Position numbers and translations under genes: made by a program. A stretch of DNA of 64,000 bases from Psilocybe azurescens (lineage: Eukaryota > Basidiomycota > Agaricomycetes > Agaricales > Agrocybaceae): NCBI GenBank assembly GCA_023853785.1, contig JAJIRX010000649.1, positions 308,509 through 372,508 on the forward strand, written 5' to 3'. Positions 11,139 to 22,084 of this stretch are shown here, in pieces. Under the pieces are notes generated by a model that saw only the letters and a program-made list of their open reading frames with translations, was not told the origin of the DNA and made no database searches. Positions within the stretch are counted from its first letter, which is position 1. Each line of letters opens with the position of its first letter.

Positions 11139-11569
11139 ATTTCACTTTTCACTTTTCCTGCCAGTGCGTTTGAGTCACATGCAATATTAAACACTGCAAA
11201 TTGTCAAGAACTTTGTACTTTTATACATATAGCTATTGATTAATTAACAATTTTCTGTAATAATAAATAGCTAGATAGTGTGATACCAGTAGTATATAAG
11301 CTGTACACTTCTCCATGCAGGTTGTGTATAAATAAAGTAAGTTTACTGGCTAAAATGCAGAGTTTGAATATGATTCCCTGTTGCTTTTTGATTGCTTGTC
11401 TTCAAAGAGTCAGCCCATGACACTTTCTGGGTGTCAATTGGATTAAATCTGAATAGACAGAAGTATTTTAAATATTTTATTTAACAATAGAGGAATCTCT
11501 GACTAATATATCTTCCCACTGATTTTGAGAGATACAAGCTTTATGACCCGCCGCTTCAGCGTCGGGGGG

Positions 11570-11875
11570 ATTTGTTTTGCCCCCAGACCCCCACTTGTCA
11601 GCGCCCTGTGCCTCCTCATTGAAAAATAAATAATAACAGTCATAATTATAATGTCTTGGGGGATGAGTGAAGTTTATATCAGCACTTCATGCCTCATTAA
11701 AGAAATCAATGATAGCAGTCATATATATAATAATTTTTTTGGGGGGGAATGAGCTTCGCTCATTCCCCCCTCTGCTTCACACCTCCTCACCCAAAAATAA
11801 ACAACAATTATCTTTCATATAACATGTGGGGAGGGGATGACCACAGCTCACCCCTCCCTTTCATCACAGCCAGGC
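11570..11875. repeat. Degenerate tandem repeat, about 80-100 bp unit, with G-run hairpin
   Basis: Three to four related units each contain a run of G or C, a GATGA/CTCATC segment, aaaaataaa and a cagtcat-like segment. Inside, 11742-11770 forms a 13-bp perfect hairpin (GGGGGGAATGAGC, loop TTC). Confidence 0.55.
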
Positions 11876-11915
11876 TAACAGCTTGCTGGTATTGTTGAAG
11901 TACATTATAGAGCTA

Positions 11916-14460
11916 CAGTCGACTTGCTCATAATGCATACAGTATGATCATAGTGCATAAATCTAATATTGTATTGGATATGGGCAGGAACCACGTCGGG
12001 GTGCAGGGACTCCTGTATAATGTATAATGCATACCCATTTAGGTACTTATGCATTATCATGTACAGCGTTTTCAGGCCAAAATTGTATATGATTAGATAG
12101 TTTTTGTTCTAGAATATTCTGTAGGACATCTCGGAGATATAAATTCCCATCCGCAACCTTTTCTACAATTTTTGTTGCACTCCCACACAACTGTCAACAT
12201 GCCCCATGTACCCACATGCAAACCCTCGCGAAAAACCTGCACCGTATAAACCACGTAAACGTCACGAGAAGCCAAAAAGATGCCCCAAAGACATCTGCAC
12301 AACCTGTCGAGAGAACTACACACAAAAATCTTACCTTGCATGACTGGATGACTGTGTATAAATATGTCGATGAGCACCCAACCATGCCCCAGCAGGCTAT
12401 TGTGAAGCATTTTGCAACACGATTGGAAGGGGCATTAGTCTTTACCCAGCCAACCTTGTCGCGAAAGTTGGACCCTAAGGTTCGAGCTGAAATGGAAGAG
12501 CGGGTATCAGAAACACCAAACGCATTGTCTTCCAAGCGACCTCACATTGTCACATGTCCAGATGTAGAAAGGGCCCTGTTTCTCTGGGTCAAACATATGG
12601 AGGAGAAAGGAGAAGTTGTTAATGGACCAATGCTCATTGCCAAATGCACAAAGTTTGAGGACAGTCTCAATGTTCCTGACGACGAAAGGCTTCATGGGAA
12701 GAGTTGGGTCACACCTTTTTGTAGGAATTATAAAATCAAAGAACACCGTCGACATGGAGAGGCTGGTTCTGTCAACCAAGCTTCAGTAGAAGCTGAACGA
12801 GTACGTCTCCAGCCTATTTTGGGGTGTTATGCTCCTGAAGATATCATTAACTTTGATGAAACTGGCATGTTTACATTGTGAGTAAAATTAATCTATTTTA
12901 TGAGACACATCTTTACCTTTTTCCATATAGAGCACTACCCGATCGAGGTCTCTGTACAAAGATGATGAGTGGGAAGAAAAAGGATAAATTCCGCATTACC
13001 GTAGGAGTTGCATGCAATGCAGACGGAAGCATGAAGCTTCCCTTATTTTATATTGGGAAGTCTAAAAACCCTCGTTGCTTCAAGAAATTATCTCCTGAAA
13101 AACGAGGCTTTTACTATCAAAATAACAAGAAAGCATGGATGAAAGCACAGATTTTTGAAGAGTTCATTTAAACCAATTTTCCTAAATTAAAATTAATAAC
13201 ACATTTTTATAGGTGGATTAAACAACTTGACCTACAGATGCGAAATGAAGGCCTCCATGTTCTCCTGCTCATTGACAATTTTACAGGTTATTATATTGAT
13301 TATGAGCCACAAAACATTCACCTTGAATATTTTGAGCCAAATCTCACATCCTTTGTTCAACCCCTGCGACGCTGGGATTATCCGCTGTATCAAGGCCCAC
13401 TACCGACGTGCTTTCTGCCTTTGAGCCATTGAGCTGGATGGAAGCAGATAAAGCGGACATCTACAAAATCAATCTTCTTGAAGCTATGCTCATGGTGAAG
13501 GGAGCATGGAACACAGTCACCCCCGAAACGATCAGGCACTGCTGGAACCACACCAAGATCTTACCTCCTGCTGAGAACGCAAGCCCTATGACATCCACAA
13601 CCACAGTGGAACCCATCCCAGAGAAGGCTACAATAGCGACAGCAAAAGGATGGCAAGTCATCCACGAATTTGCCGTGTCGTCATCCATGACACTCCCACA
13701 AGCTGAGGAGAAGCTCAAAACTCTTTTCGGCACAGAATACGTGGACGACGCTTGGCGCCCTGCATTGAATGCAGTCTTGGAAGCTGAAAATGATGAACTC
13801 AAAGCATTGGAAGCAATTGAAAGACTCACCAACAAAGGGCCCAATGTTACCACTCCAACAGCCAGTTCCACAAACCCAGTCATTCTTCCTCCACCTCCAC
13901 CACCCCAGCTTCAGGAATTTGAACAGGGGCTCCTGGCTACAGTGGACTAACTCAAGGCTTGCAAGCACATCATCGGCACTCCCTTGACATTGGAAGAAAT
14001 GTTGAATCCCCCAGAAGAACAAGAATTTGGTGAATCTGCTTACGGATTTGAAGATGGGGATGACGAAATCATTGCCACTGTCCAGAAAAAGTTTGGGGCC
14101 AATGCCGGGGGATGCTATGGAGGTTGATGAGTCCGATGACGAACACATGGAGGAAGCAGAAGAACTCACTACAAAACAAGTCATGGAGCAATGCCAACAA
14201 ATGGAAAGACTTTGCATTAAACATGGCTTGTTTGAAGGCTCTCTTGATCTTGCAAAGCATCTTCAACGTTACAGGATTCACCTTACAAGGGAGCAGTCAC
14301 AGAAGGCAAGGCAAATGACGTTGGATTCTTTCTTCTAAGATGGGTAACGCTTATCGGATGTCATGTAGTCACAATAGTCACACAATACGATAATGAATAA
14401 ATCTCATTATGCATTGAAATTTCCCTGCCCTGACATTATGCATTATGAGAAGGTCAACTG
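11916..14460 (+). mobile_element. pogo/Tigger-type DNA transposon, full length
   Basis: The element starts CAGTCGAC and ends GTCAACTG. The 24-bp terminal inverted repeats (11916-11939 and 14437-14460) differ at three positions and share CTCATAATGCATA. The element is flanked by TA on both sides (11914-11915, 14461-14462), the target duplication expected for Tc1/mariner-pogo insertions. Several ATGCAT-type palindromes recur just inside both ends and may be transposase sites. It is 2545 bp long and carries one transposase gene with inactivating lesions, so it is not autonomous now. Confidence 0.92.
12216..14338 (+). pseudogene. Tigger-like DDE transposase, inactivated
   Basis: An N-terminal CENP-B-like helix-turn-helix region lies around 12340-12750, followed by a DDE_1 catalytic domain: NFDETG at about 12850 (first Asp), LLLIDNF near 13270 (second Asp) and NPCDAG near 13360 in a shifted frame (third Asp). 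A normal 53-nt intron lies at 12878-12930. The second intron (13168-13212) has its donor GT changed to TT. Further lesions are an extra C at 13361-13364, TGA at 13422-13424 where related transposases have arginine, an extra G at 13440-13441, TAA at 13948-13950 and a frame change near 14100. The C-terminus ends in MTLDSFF, typical of this group. The number of independent lesions shows it is long dead. Confidence 0.9.
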
Positions 14461-14462
14461 TA

Positions 14463-15918
14463 CACAGCACCTCCATAGTCAAATTATATATACATACTCA
14501 CAGTCAATAGCAATCAATATTTCTTTGCTTTGTAAATCTGAAACCAAATTTTCAAATCATATTAGACCTACTACAACTAATCCACAGTACCTTTGTCATG
14601 ATGTCTATAACTGTTTTAATATCTACACTCCTGTCCATATCCACTCCCAATCAATCATCATTCTACTTTATATTTTATACAATACTGTACTACTCATTGA
14701 CTATTCACAAATCATCTCATATGCACAGCATCTGTGGCACTGTGGCACTTTAAATTTCATGCCTTATACTCTTCCTCTTCACAATCAAAATAGTTCTGCA
14801 AATTAATCACATCAATCTACAACTTATGTATAGTTTATTAAAATTTAAAAGTCTATTTATTTTTACATGCATAAACCACACAGAAGCTTTATCATCAAAA
14901 AAAAAAAAATTATCACTTGTAGAGCACAGTAGACTGTCTATTTACAATTAGGAAATTATATCCCAGTGCTATCTTGATATCCACATCTTTATTTAAATAG
15001 TATCCACACACACACAAACATCAGGAAAAAGAGGTTTTATCCCAAAGAAATCTAGGTGTCTTTAAGCATCTTAGAGACTTTAAAGATGATAAAGACACAA
15101 AGCACCCTAAGCACCTTTCAACGCAAAGTGACATGGGAACAGTTTATCCAAAGCATTCCAAAGCAACCCAAATATTATCCACAGGCCTCCCAAAGACCTC
15201 TCATAGACATCTAAAGCTACTTAAGGCATCTCTGACATCCACTGAGATGTCTTTTATTTCTCTTCAGGTTCACTTGAGACGCAGCATGGTAATGGCATCT
15301 TACAGAATTCAAGTATAGTAAAATGTATATATAATTAAAGCAAGCTCTCTACTATAGTGATATGCTAGTTGATTATACAATCACAGACAGGGAAGAGGAT
15401 ATATAGAAATAATGTATAATAGGATAGATAGAATGTGGGGTAGTCCATCATCATAATCTAAGATACTATAGCTAATGTTGGCATTGGGCCATTTGATGGG
15501 CACAGCAGGTTGAGGAAGGGAGAGGGCAAGTGGTCCATAGACGTCAGGACCAGAGATAGTTGTCTATTACATGAGTTTTAGTGAGCAAAAAGTGGGGGAA
15601 ACGATAATCAAAACATACCTGTCAGAATTTAGCACCCTCATTCATTACTCCAAAAGGCGAGATGGTGGGATGAGTGCCACCAAATGTAAGCACAGGGAAA
15701 TGGGTGGTGAGTCACTGGATGGCCAAATGAACGTGGCAAATGATACATCACCGATGCCAGTGCTGGGGCAAAAAACAGTCCTATGCAACCTGTTATGCAC
15801 ATTGTAGTTATTAAAGAGACAGAAGAGGGGCTGTGGTATACTCACTTTCAGGATTTAGCATTCCTACTCATAATGATGAAAGACAGAACAGTGGTGGCGA
15901 TTGCGAGTGTAGGGTAGT
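14463..15918. repeat. AT-rich region with a dispersed repeat, no gene
   Basis: Bases about 14780-15010 (blocks ttaatcacatcaatcta and a poly-A run followed by tatcacttgtagagcac) match 19870-20120 in the same orientation. No coding sequence was found. A second AT-rich segment up to 15918 shows nothing recognisable. Confidence 0.5.
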
Positions 15919-17697
15919 GCAGCCAAACTGGCTGACAGATTGTCCAGTCAACTGGACTGGAACTGGACTGCAGTCCACTGGAGTCCACTGGACTTGCACT
16001 GGACTCCTGCCAAATTTTCAGTCCAGTCTCAGTCCAGTGGATTATGAGTCCAGTCAAGTCCACTGGAGTCCACTGGAGTCCACTGGACTGGGGCTTAAAT
16101 ATTCACTGAACAACAACAAATAATGTATTTATTAGCACAGTCCAGTGGAGTCCAGTGGAGTCCACTGGATGCAATAATTAACACAATATCCAAAGTATGA
16201 TCATTAGTTATTAATATTAATTGCAAAAAATAAAAGAGTAAAATCAATTGAAATAAATTCTATGAAATAACAATTAAATGAAACAATAGTTAAATACACT
16301 TGGGAGCAAAGTCTCCCTATGGATACAATTTTGTATTTTGTTCAGTCCGCGGGGTCAAATTTCACAAGCACATGTGACGCCGCACGCATGCCCGGCATCG
16401 GCCGATCAGCACGACAACCATCAAATGAATGACCCCAACCTTTCTTCTGACTATCACCACCACCACCTCGTCGGTCGGAGCCAGGCGACAGCCAACCCGA
16501 CGCGACAGAGGTTGGACGACCGAGGACAAGGACAAGGACAAGGACGCGGATGGCGGCTGCAACAGGGACAAGGACGGACGTGGACGGCAGGGACAAGGAC
16601 AAGGACAAGGACAAGGACAAGGACGCGGACGTGGACGCGACAGGGACAACAATGCAACAGGGACAACAATGCAACAGGGACAACGACAACGACGTGGACG
16701 TGGACGTGACAGGGACAACGATGCGGATGCGACAGGGACGAGGATGGACGAGGATGACAGGGACGAGGGCGAGGACGGGGACGGGGACGGCAGCTGCGAC
16801 AGGGACGAGGACATGGACATGGACGCAACAGGGACAAGGACACGGACACGACAGCGACAGGGATGAGGACGAGGACGAGGGAAGAGGACGTGGACGCTGA
16901 CAGGGACAAGGATGCGGACGCCGGACGGCGGCTGCGACAGGGACGAGGACGGATGGGGACAACAGCGACAAGGACACGGACGCAGACAACGGCTGCAACA
17001 ACGGCGAGGGCAGCGGACGGTGGCTGCGACAGCGACGAGGACGGATGAGGACGTGGACGCGACAGGGACAAGGATGGATGCGGACGGCAGGGACAAGGAC
17101 GAGGATGCGGACATGACAGGGACAAGGACGGACACGGACAGCAGGGACAAGGACAAGGATGCGGACGCGGACGGCGGCTGTGACAGGGATGAGGACAGAC
17201 ACGGACGGCAGGGACAAGGGCGAGGACGCGGACAGCGGCTGCGACAGCAACAAGGACAGGTACGGCGGCTGCGACAGCGACGGATACGGACGCGGTACCA
17301 ATGACCCAACGGATGACACGTACGATGGTAAAGTACTGCTCCTGCTCCCCCTTTTTATTTTTTTATTTTATTATCTTTTTTCTTCCCTTTTGTCTTGGCC
17401 CTCACATGTAGATATGTAGTAATGTATTAAATAGTTATTAATATACTTTATTCCACTAATCTGAATTTATGTTAAGATTGAATTTATTTACTGTGTCAAG
17501 TCCAGTGGACTCCAGTGGACTACAGTTATTTTAGTCCATATTCAATGTATAGTATAAGATCTACTAAAGTGCAGTGGAATCCACTGGAGTCCACTGGACT
17601 CTATTTACCTTTTACACTCAGTATATAGGCAAGTCCAGTGGAGTCCAGTGGAGTCCAGTGGAGTCCATATGGACTGTGTGGGGGATGGTAAAGTACT
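15919..17697. mobile_element. Element X, copy 1 (left end truncated)
   Basis: Collinear with 42126-44191: a TCCAGTGG/CCACTGGA repeat block, AT-rich spacer, a segment beginning gtccgcggggtcaaatttca, a GGAC-hexamer tract, a second AT-rich spacer, then a TCCAGTGG block ending in TCCATATGGACTGTGTGGGG and tggtaaagtactgg. The left terminal repeat present in copy 2 is missing here, so this copy is truncated. There is no transposase, and open frames inside are repeat artefacts. It is probably a non-autonomous DNA element. Confidence 0.75.
16503..17300. repeat. GGAC-hexamer minisatellite tract inside element X copy 1
   Basis: About 800 bp of imperfect 6-bp repeats of the form GGACRN (ggacaa, ggacgc, ggacgt) with interspersed gacagg and cggctgcgacag units. 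It is strongly purine-biased on the plus strand. It opens long frames in all phases (Asp/Arg/Lys on one strand, Ser/Leu/Pro on the other), none of which should be annotated as proteins. Confidence 0.85.
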
Positions 17698-17795
17698 GGA
17701 AAATGGCATCAACAACATTGGGCATCATTGACAATTATGAGGGTAAGGGAACGGTGGTGGTGGTGGTGAACGAAGAACAAAGTTGAACTTCACAA

Positions 17796-18130
17796 ATCAC
17801 TAGGCAACAGCATGGGTATTCCCATATATATCAGCCCTTTTAGCCATATTAAATCTTTGCAATACCATTCACATGAATCGCGCATTTTTACCCATCAAAA
17901 GAGTCTAAAAACAGCCAAATTGCTGGAGAAATGACTGAGATATGGCCTATTTTAATGCATTGCATACAATTGGCCATAATTCACTCAATTTTGGCTTAAA
18001 AATTACGCTTTTGGACTTGTTTTGAAGGTGACAGGTAGGATAATTTTTATCTGTAATTTTATCCGCACAATAACCGGCTATTAACCCGTACACAATACCT
18101 GAACCCGTGCCGTTGCCTACAAATCAGAGA
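17796..18130. mobile_element. Small inverted-repeat element (family Z), copy 1
   Basis: The ends are inverted repeats: taggcaacagcatgggta on the left and the reverse complement of ccgtgccgttgccta on the right, with similarity extending outward (gttgaacttc on both sides). The interior aligns with copy 2 at 18487-18806. There is no coding capacity, consistent with a MITE. Confidence 0.6.
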
Positions 18131-18189
18131 AGTTCAACCTTTCACATGATGCATGGGAAAATTTCCCAAAACTGATATGAAAAGTGATG

Positions 18190-18229
18190 TGACCAAATCT
18201 ACGAGACGCGTCTCGTAGATTTGGTCACG
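18190..18229. repeat. Perfect 40-bp palindrome
   Basis: The halves 18190-18209 (gtgaccaaatctacgagacg) and 18210-18229 are exact reverse complements with no loop. The symmetry stops at both ends. It lies between two family Z copies. Confidence 0.95.
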
Positions 18230-18486
18230 TCCCTTAGGAAATACTGTCACAACCAAAACACATCCCATCTTGTATAAGTTGTACTAAAGGCAGGGTGAGT
18301 TATAGCAACAGTGCTTGGTGAGAAGAATGTGGTAGTACATATCTTTCAGTTATCCAAGCTCTAAACAAGGATGTGTGAATGTGGTGGGTGGTGGAATGTT
18401 AAAAGGAGTTCACTTCACCAGGAATGGCATAAGTAAACAAAAGCACAAATGGAGAATGTCATGTGATTTACATTATTTATTTGCTT

Positions 18487-18806
18487 TCAAGGGCAACAGC
18501 ATGTGTATTCCTGTGCGTATCGGCCCTATTATCCGTATCCAGCCCGTGTAATACCATACCCACAATCTGTGCATGTTTACCAATCAAAAGAGTTCAAAAA
18601 TAGCCAAATCGGGCCAGAAATGACTGAGATATGGCCTGTTTTAATACATTGCACAAAATTGGCTGTAACTTACTCAGTTTTGGTTCAAAAATTACGTTTT
18701 GGGCTCGTTTTGAAGGGGACAAACAGAATTTTTTATCTGTAATTGTATCCACGCTATGTCCGGCTATCAACCCGTACATAATACCCCGAACCTGTGCCGT
18801 TGTCTA
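18487..18806. mobile_element. Small inverted-repeat element (family Z), copy 2
   Basis: A direct copy of 17796-18130 with roughly 75-80 percent visual identity, sharing aaatgactgagatatggcct and the end ctgtgccgttgtctagg. The ends are again inverted repeats (ggcaacagcatg / tgtgccgttgtc). Confidence 0.6.
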
Positions 18807-18960
18807 GGTTCGAATTGAATTTGCCTTTTTGCATATCTTTTCTTACCATGCAGCTACTATTTTCCTGCAATCACCAGGCCCTGTGCCCCTGTCTTATTCC
18901 ATTATCTTTTAAATATCATGTTGTAGATGTAGTTTATTAAATTAGCTATGTACTTATCTA

Positions 18961-19275
18961 AGGAATGGCACGCATTTTTGAGCCCGTGCGGGTTATGGGT
19001 AATGGTACACACGGGTACGGGTACGGGTAACGATTTTCGTACGCGTGAGATTTCAAACGAGCTCTAGAACGTCCCAAATGGTTGATAATTGAGTGAGATA
19101 GAAAGGAAGCCGTGAAATTCACTATTTCTGATCTATCTCCCTTATTTCTCAACCGTTCAGGTTGTTTTTGGGCTCGTTTTGACAGGTAAACCAGCCGGAT
19201 TGCGGGTAGGGCTCGCCAAGGGTACGGGTACGGGTATAGCGCGAGATTCCCGCAGGTTACCTGTGCCATTCCCTA
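18961..19275. mobile_element. Family Z relative with GGAATGGCAC ends
   Basis: It begins GGAATGGCAC and ends GTGCCATTCC. The interior (tttgggctcgttttgacagg, then a repeated gggtacgggtac) is related to the other family Z members, partly in reverse orientation. The terminal bases differ, so this is a diverged subfamily. Confidence 0.55.
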
Positions 19276-21417
19276 TACTTATCTAAGATTTAATAATGCT
19301 ATGCTCAGAAATTTCAAGAATGCTTTGTGGTAATCTAGAATTTTAGAAGACTCATAGAGAGCTTCAGAGAAATTTGAAATCTTGCAAAGACTGCTGAAAG
19401 CTTTGAGGAATCAGACTATTTCCACAGACCACAAAGATGTCCCAAAGCAGCCTAGAGCGATAAATGTGCTTTATAAAGGTTGTAATTACCTATGACATTC
19501 TCAGGGCAAATCCCTTTTTCCTGATGAATTCCTCTACTGCTACATATCAGTCATAAAGCTTGCCAATGCAGTGCCCCTGCACCTTACTAAGTCAGTGCTG
19601 CACACCTCCATACTAAACATAATATAAATATTTTATCACTCCACCCTTTCTAAGTTTAGTCAAAACCATTTGGAAATGTCACAACAAAGCATGGCACCTT
19701 CAGCACTATGCCTATACCAATATAATGTACATTCTCACAATATATCCCCAGCCCACTCTTCAACAATCATTGTGTACATTATTTTTCACAAAAGAATCTT
19801 ACTTTGCATTTTATATAAAACTGGAACTATCCTACAATCTTCACAATTAAAATAGCTGTCCCCTCACCCCACTATATTTGTGCTGCAGATTAATCACATT
19901 AATCTATAGCCTATAGTATATTAAAATTTTACATATTAATTCTCATGCACAATAGTTAACTGTGTCTATATTTTTACCCACTACATGAGTGAAGCACACT
20001 GGAGCTTCATCCTCAAAAAAAAATATCATCTGTACAGCACTGGAGACTGCCTATTTCCAGTTGTAAAATTGTGTCCCAGTTCTATTTTTTTATCTACATC
20101 TGTATTTAAATATTTACACCCTGTTCCACTCCACACAAAACATTGTCACCAACCCATAGTTCATTCCATACTAACTTGTCCACTAACCCAATCATACCTG
20201 TTGTTTGCAAATTTATTCAGTGGTTTTCATTTGAGTTTTCTGTTTTAAATAGTCTAAACCACAACATCTGCTCACCAAAGCCAAAACCCACAGAAAATGC
20301 TTCAATACAACTGGAAATGGGTAATAGGCACATTGAGGAGGTGTTATTTAGACATGGAACCTTTTTTTCAGGCTGGGTGGCATCCATTTTTTTGTTTGCC
20401 ATCAGCCACTGGATATTTGTTTCAAAAGGCCCCGTCTCACAGGCCCTAAAACACAATGGTGTGCTTTGTCATGATTAAGTAACTTGACTTAAATAACTTG
20501 ATTCTCCTTTTGAGTAACCTTAGTCATCATGCTCTCTTATATTGTAGATTCTCAATGCTATAATTGCTATGATAATAAACTATGCTTATCAAGTACCTAC
20601 TTCTTATTGCACTTGCTTCTCTGTCTTTCACCACTATTTTCATTTTATTTACCACCTTCTTAACTTAGCACTGACCTCATATTTTATTTCCCATGCAAGA
20701 TACTACCAGTTCCTGGGGCAAGAACATTATCAATACACCACCAATCTTGTATTTAATTCTTAAGTGCAACAGTATACTACCCCACAGCTGTGCTATTGCT
20801 GTCTACAGGCCATACTGCTAATATAATACAGCAATATATAGTAGATAATGCTGAGATCATAGTAATATTGCTGCCTCTATACAAGTCATGTTCATTTTAC
20901 TGATCACTTTTTCTCATGCTTGACTTCACTTTCTCACTCTTTTATGGTGACAAAGTCACTTTGTTAACCACCCAGTATTTCATGTATGATTGTAGCATAC
21001 ATGGTTGTCATTGAGCTTGCTCCCAGATGGAGCTGCTATGTCAAAACCTTGTGCTATGAAAAACACATCGAGCTTCATGCTGATGAACCTGATGTATATA
21101 TTATTAAGAAACTTTTGTTCATATTCTTATACTATTCTGGATAAATACATGTGACTCTGATCACACAGCCATTGCTCAATATAATACCTCAGTGCCAGGC
21201 TACTTTGTAAATGGTGTGGCGCTGATGACACCAGACAACTGCTCTGCCATGCACAAAACAAAAACAAAAACCTACAATAAACTGAAAGAACGATGGAGGA
21301 ACCTAAGACTTAAAGGTGTGGGGCACAGAGAAAAGTTGTCTTGAGGCTCCGAGTGTGCGAGACTGGGTTCTGGGAGCTATACCAGATGGAACTGACTAGG
21401 TGCAGTGAGGTGCAGTG
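19276..21417. other. AT-rich repeat region, no gene
   Basis: It contains the second copy of the dispersed repeat (19870-20120 matching 14780-15010). The rest is AT-rich with no recognisable coding sequence, tRNA or terminal repeats. Confidence 0.45.
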
Positions 21418-21556
21418 ATGTATGACAAGGTGTGAAGCTCTGAAAATGAGGTGCAACATTTGAGAACAAGGTGAAAAGCTGTGAAAACAAGGTGCAAGGT
21501 TCATGAATGAGGTGCGAAGCTCTAAGAACAAGGTGCAAAGGTGCGAGAATGATATC
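21418..21556. repeat. 21-bp minisatellite
   Basis: Six or so degenerate units of about 20-21 bp on the pattern AGGTGCRAAGCTSTGARAAC. The same unit recurs at about 24760-25010, on the other side of element Y. Confidence 0.65.
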
Positions 21557-22084
21557 TGAGGGTCAGAAACTTCTTCTTCAATGTAGATAGAGTACATGCT
21601 TTATACTACAAATATTGAATACTGAATAAAGGCATAGTCTGTTACAAATAAAGAGGTGCGATAGCAATGCACAACGAACTGAATGAAAGTTTAAACTTCT
21701 GCATAAAGAATCAAAAGTGGTGGTGATCATGAAACAAAGAAAACTAGGAATGAAGATGAATAAATGTCTGCAAACCATAGAAATATATCACAAGGTACTC
21801 TGAAAATGCGAAGATAATCAATGAAAAGATAAAGAACATGATAGAACCTATAGGGAAGCCTTCCTGATGCTCCAGACCTTCCTTGCAAATGTGCTAAATG
21901 CTGGAATGTATGGAAAGCTGGACTGTCAAGCCTCCAAATATGTTGAAAAACACTTTGTTGCTGTGATTGCTGATGCTTGTTGGCATTCATAGGTTGTGTC
22001 ATGTATATCAGGACCTCGGAAACCTCTCTGGCTGTTTTTAATGATAGGAAATTTGTTGTAATATTTCTGTCTGCTGCTCATTTA

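Noticed and set aside
11570..11875. CRISPR-like or telomere-like repeat array
   Set aside because: Units are degenerate, unequal and have no spacer-repeat structure; the organism is eukaryotic.
16342..17319. Very long open frames (over 300 codons) in element X, copies 1 and 2, rich in Ser/Leu/Pro or Asp/Arg
   Set aside because: They arise from hexamer repeats, are open in several phases on both strands, and differ between the two copies by repeat turnover, not by codon-wise change.
18999..19030. Telomeric repeat (gggtac units)
   Set aside because: Only two to three units inside a family Z element, repeated again at its other end; not a telomere track.
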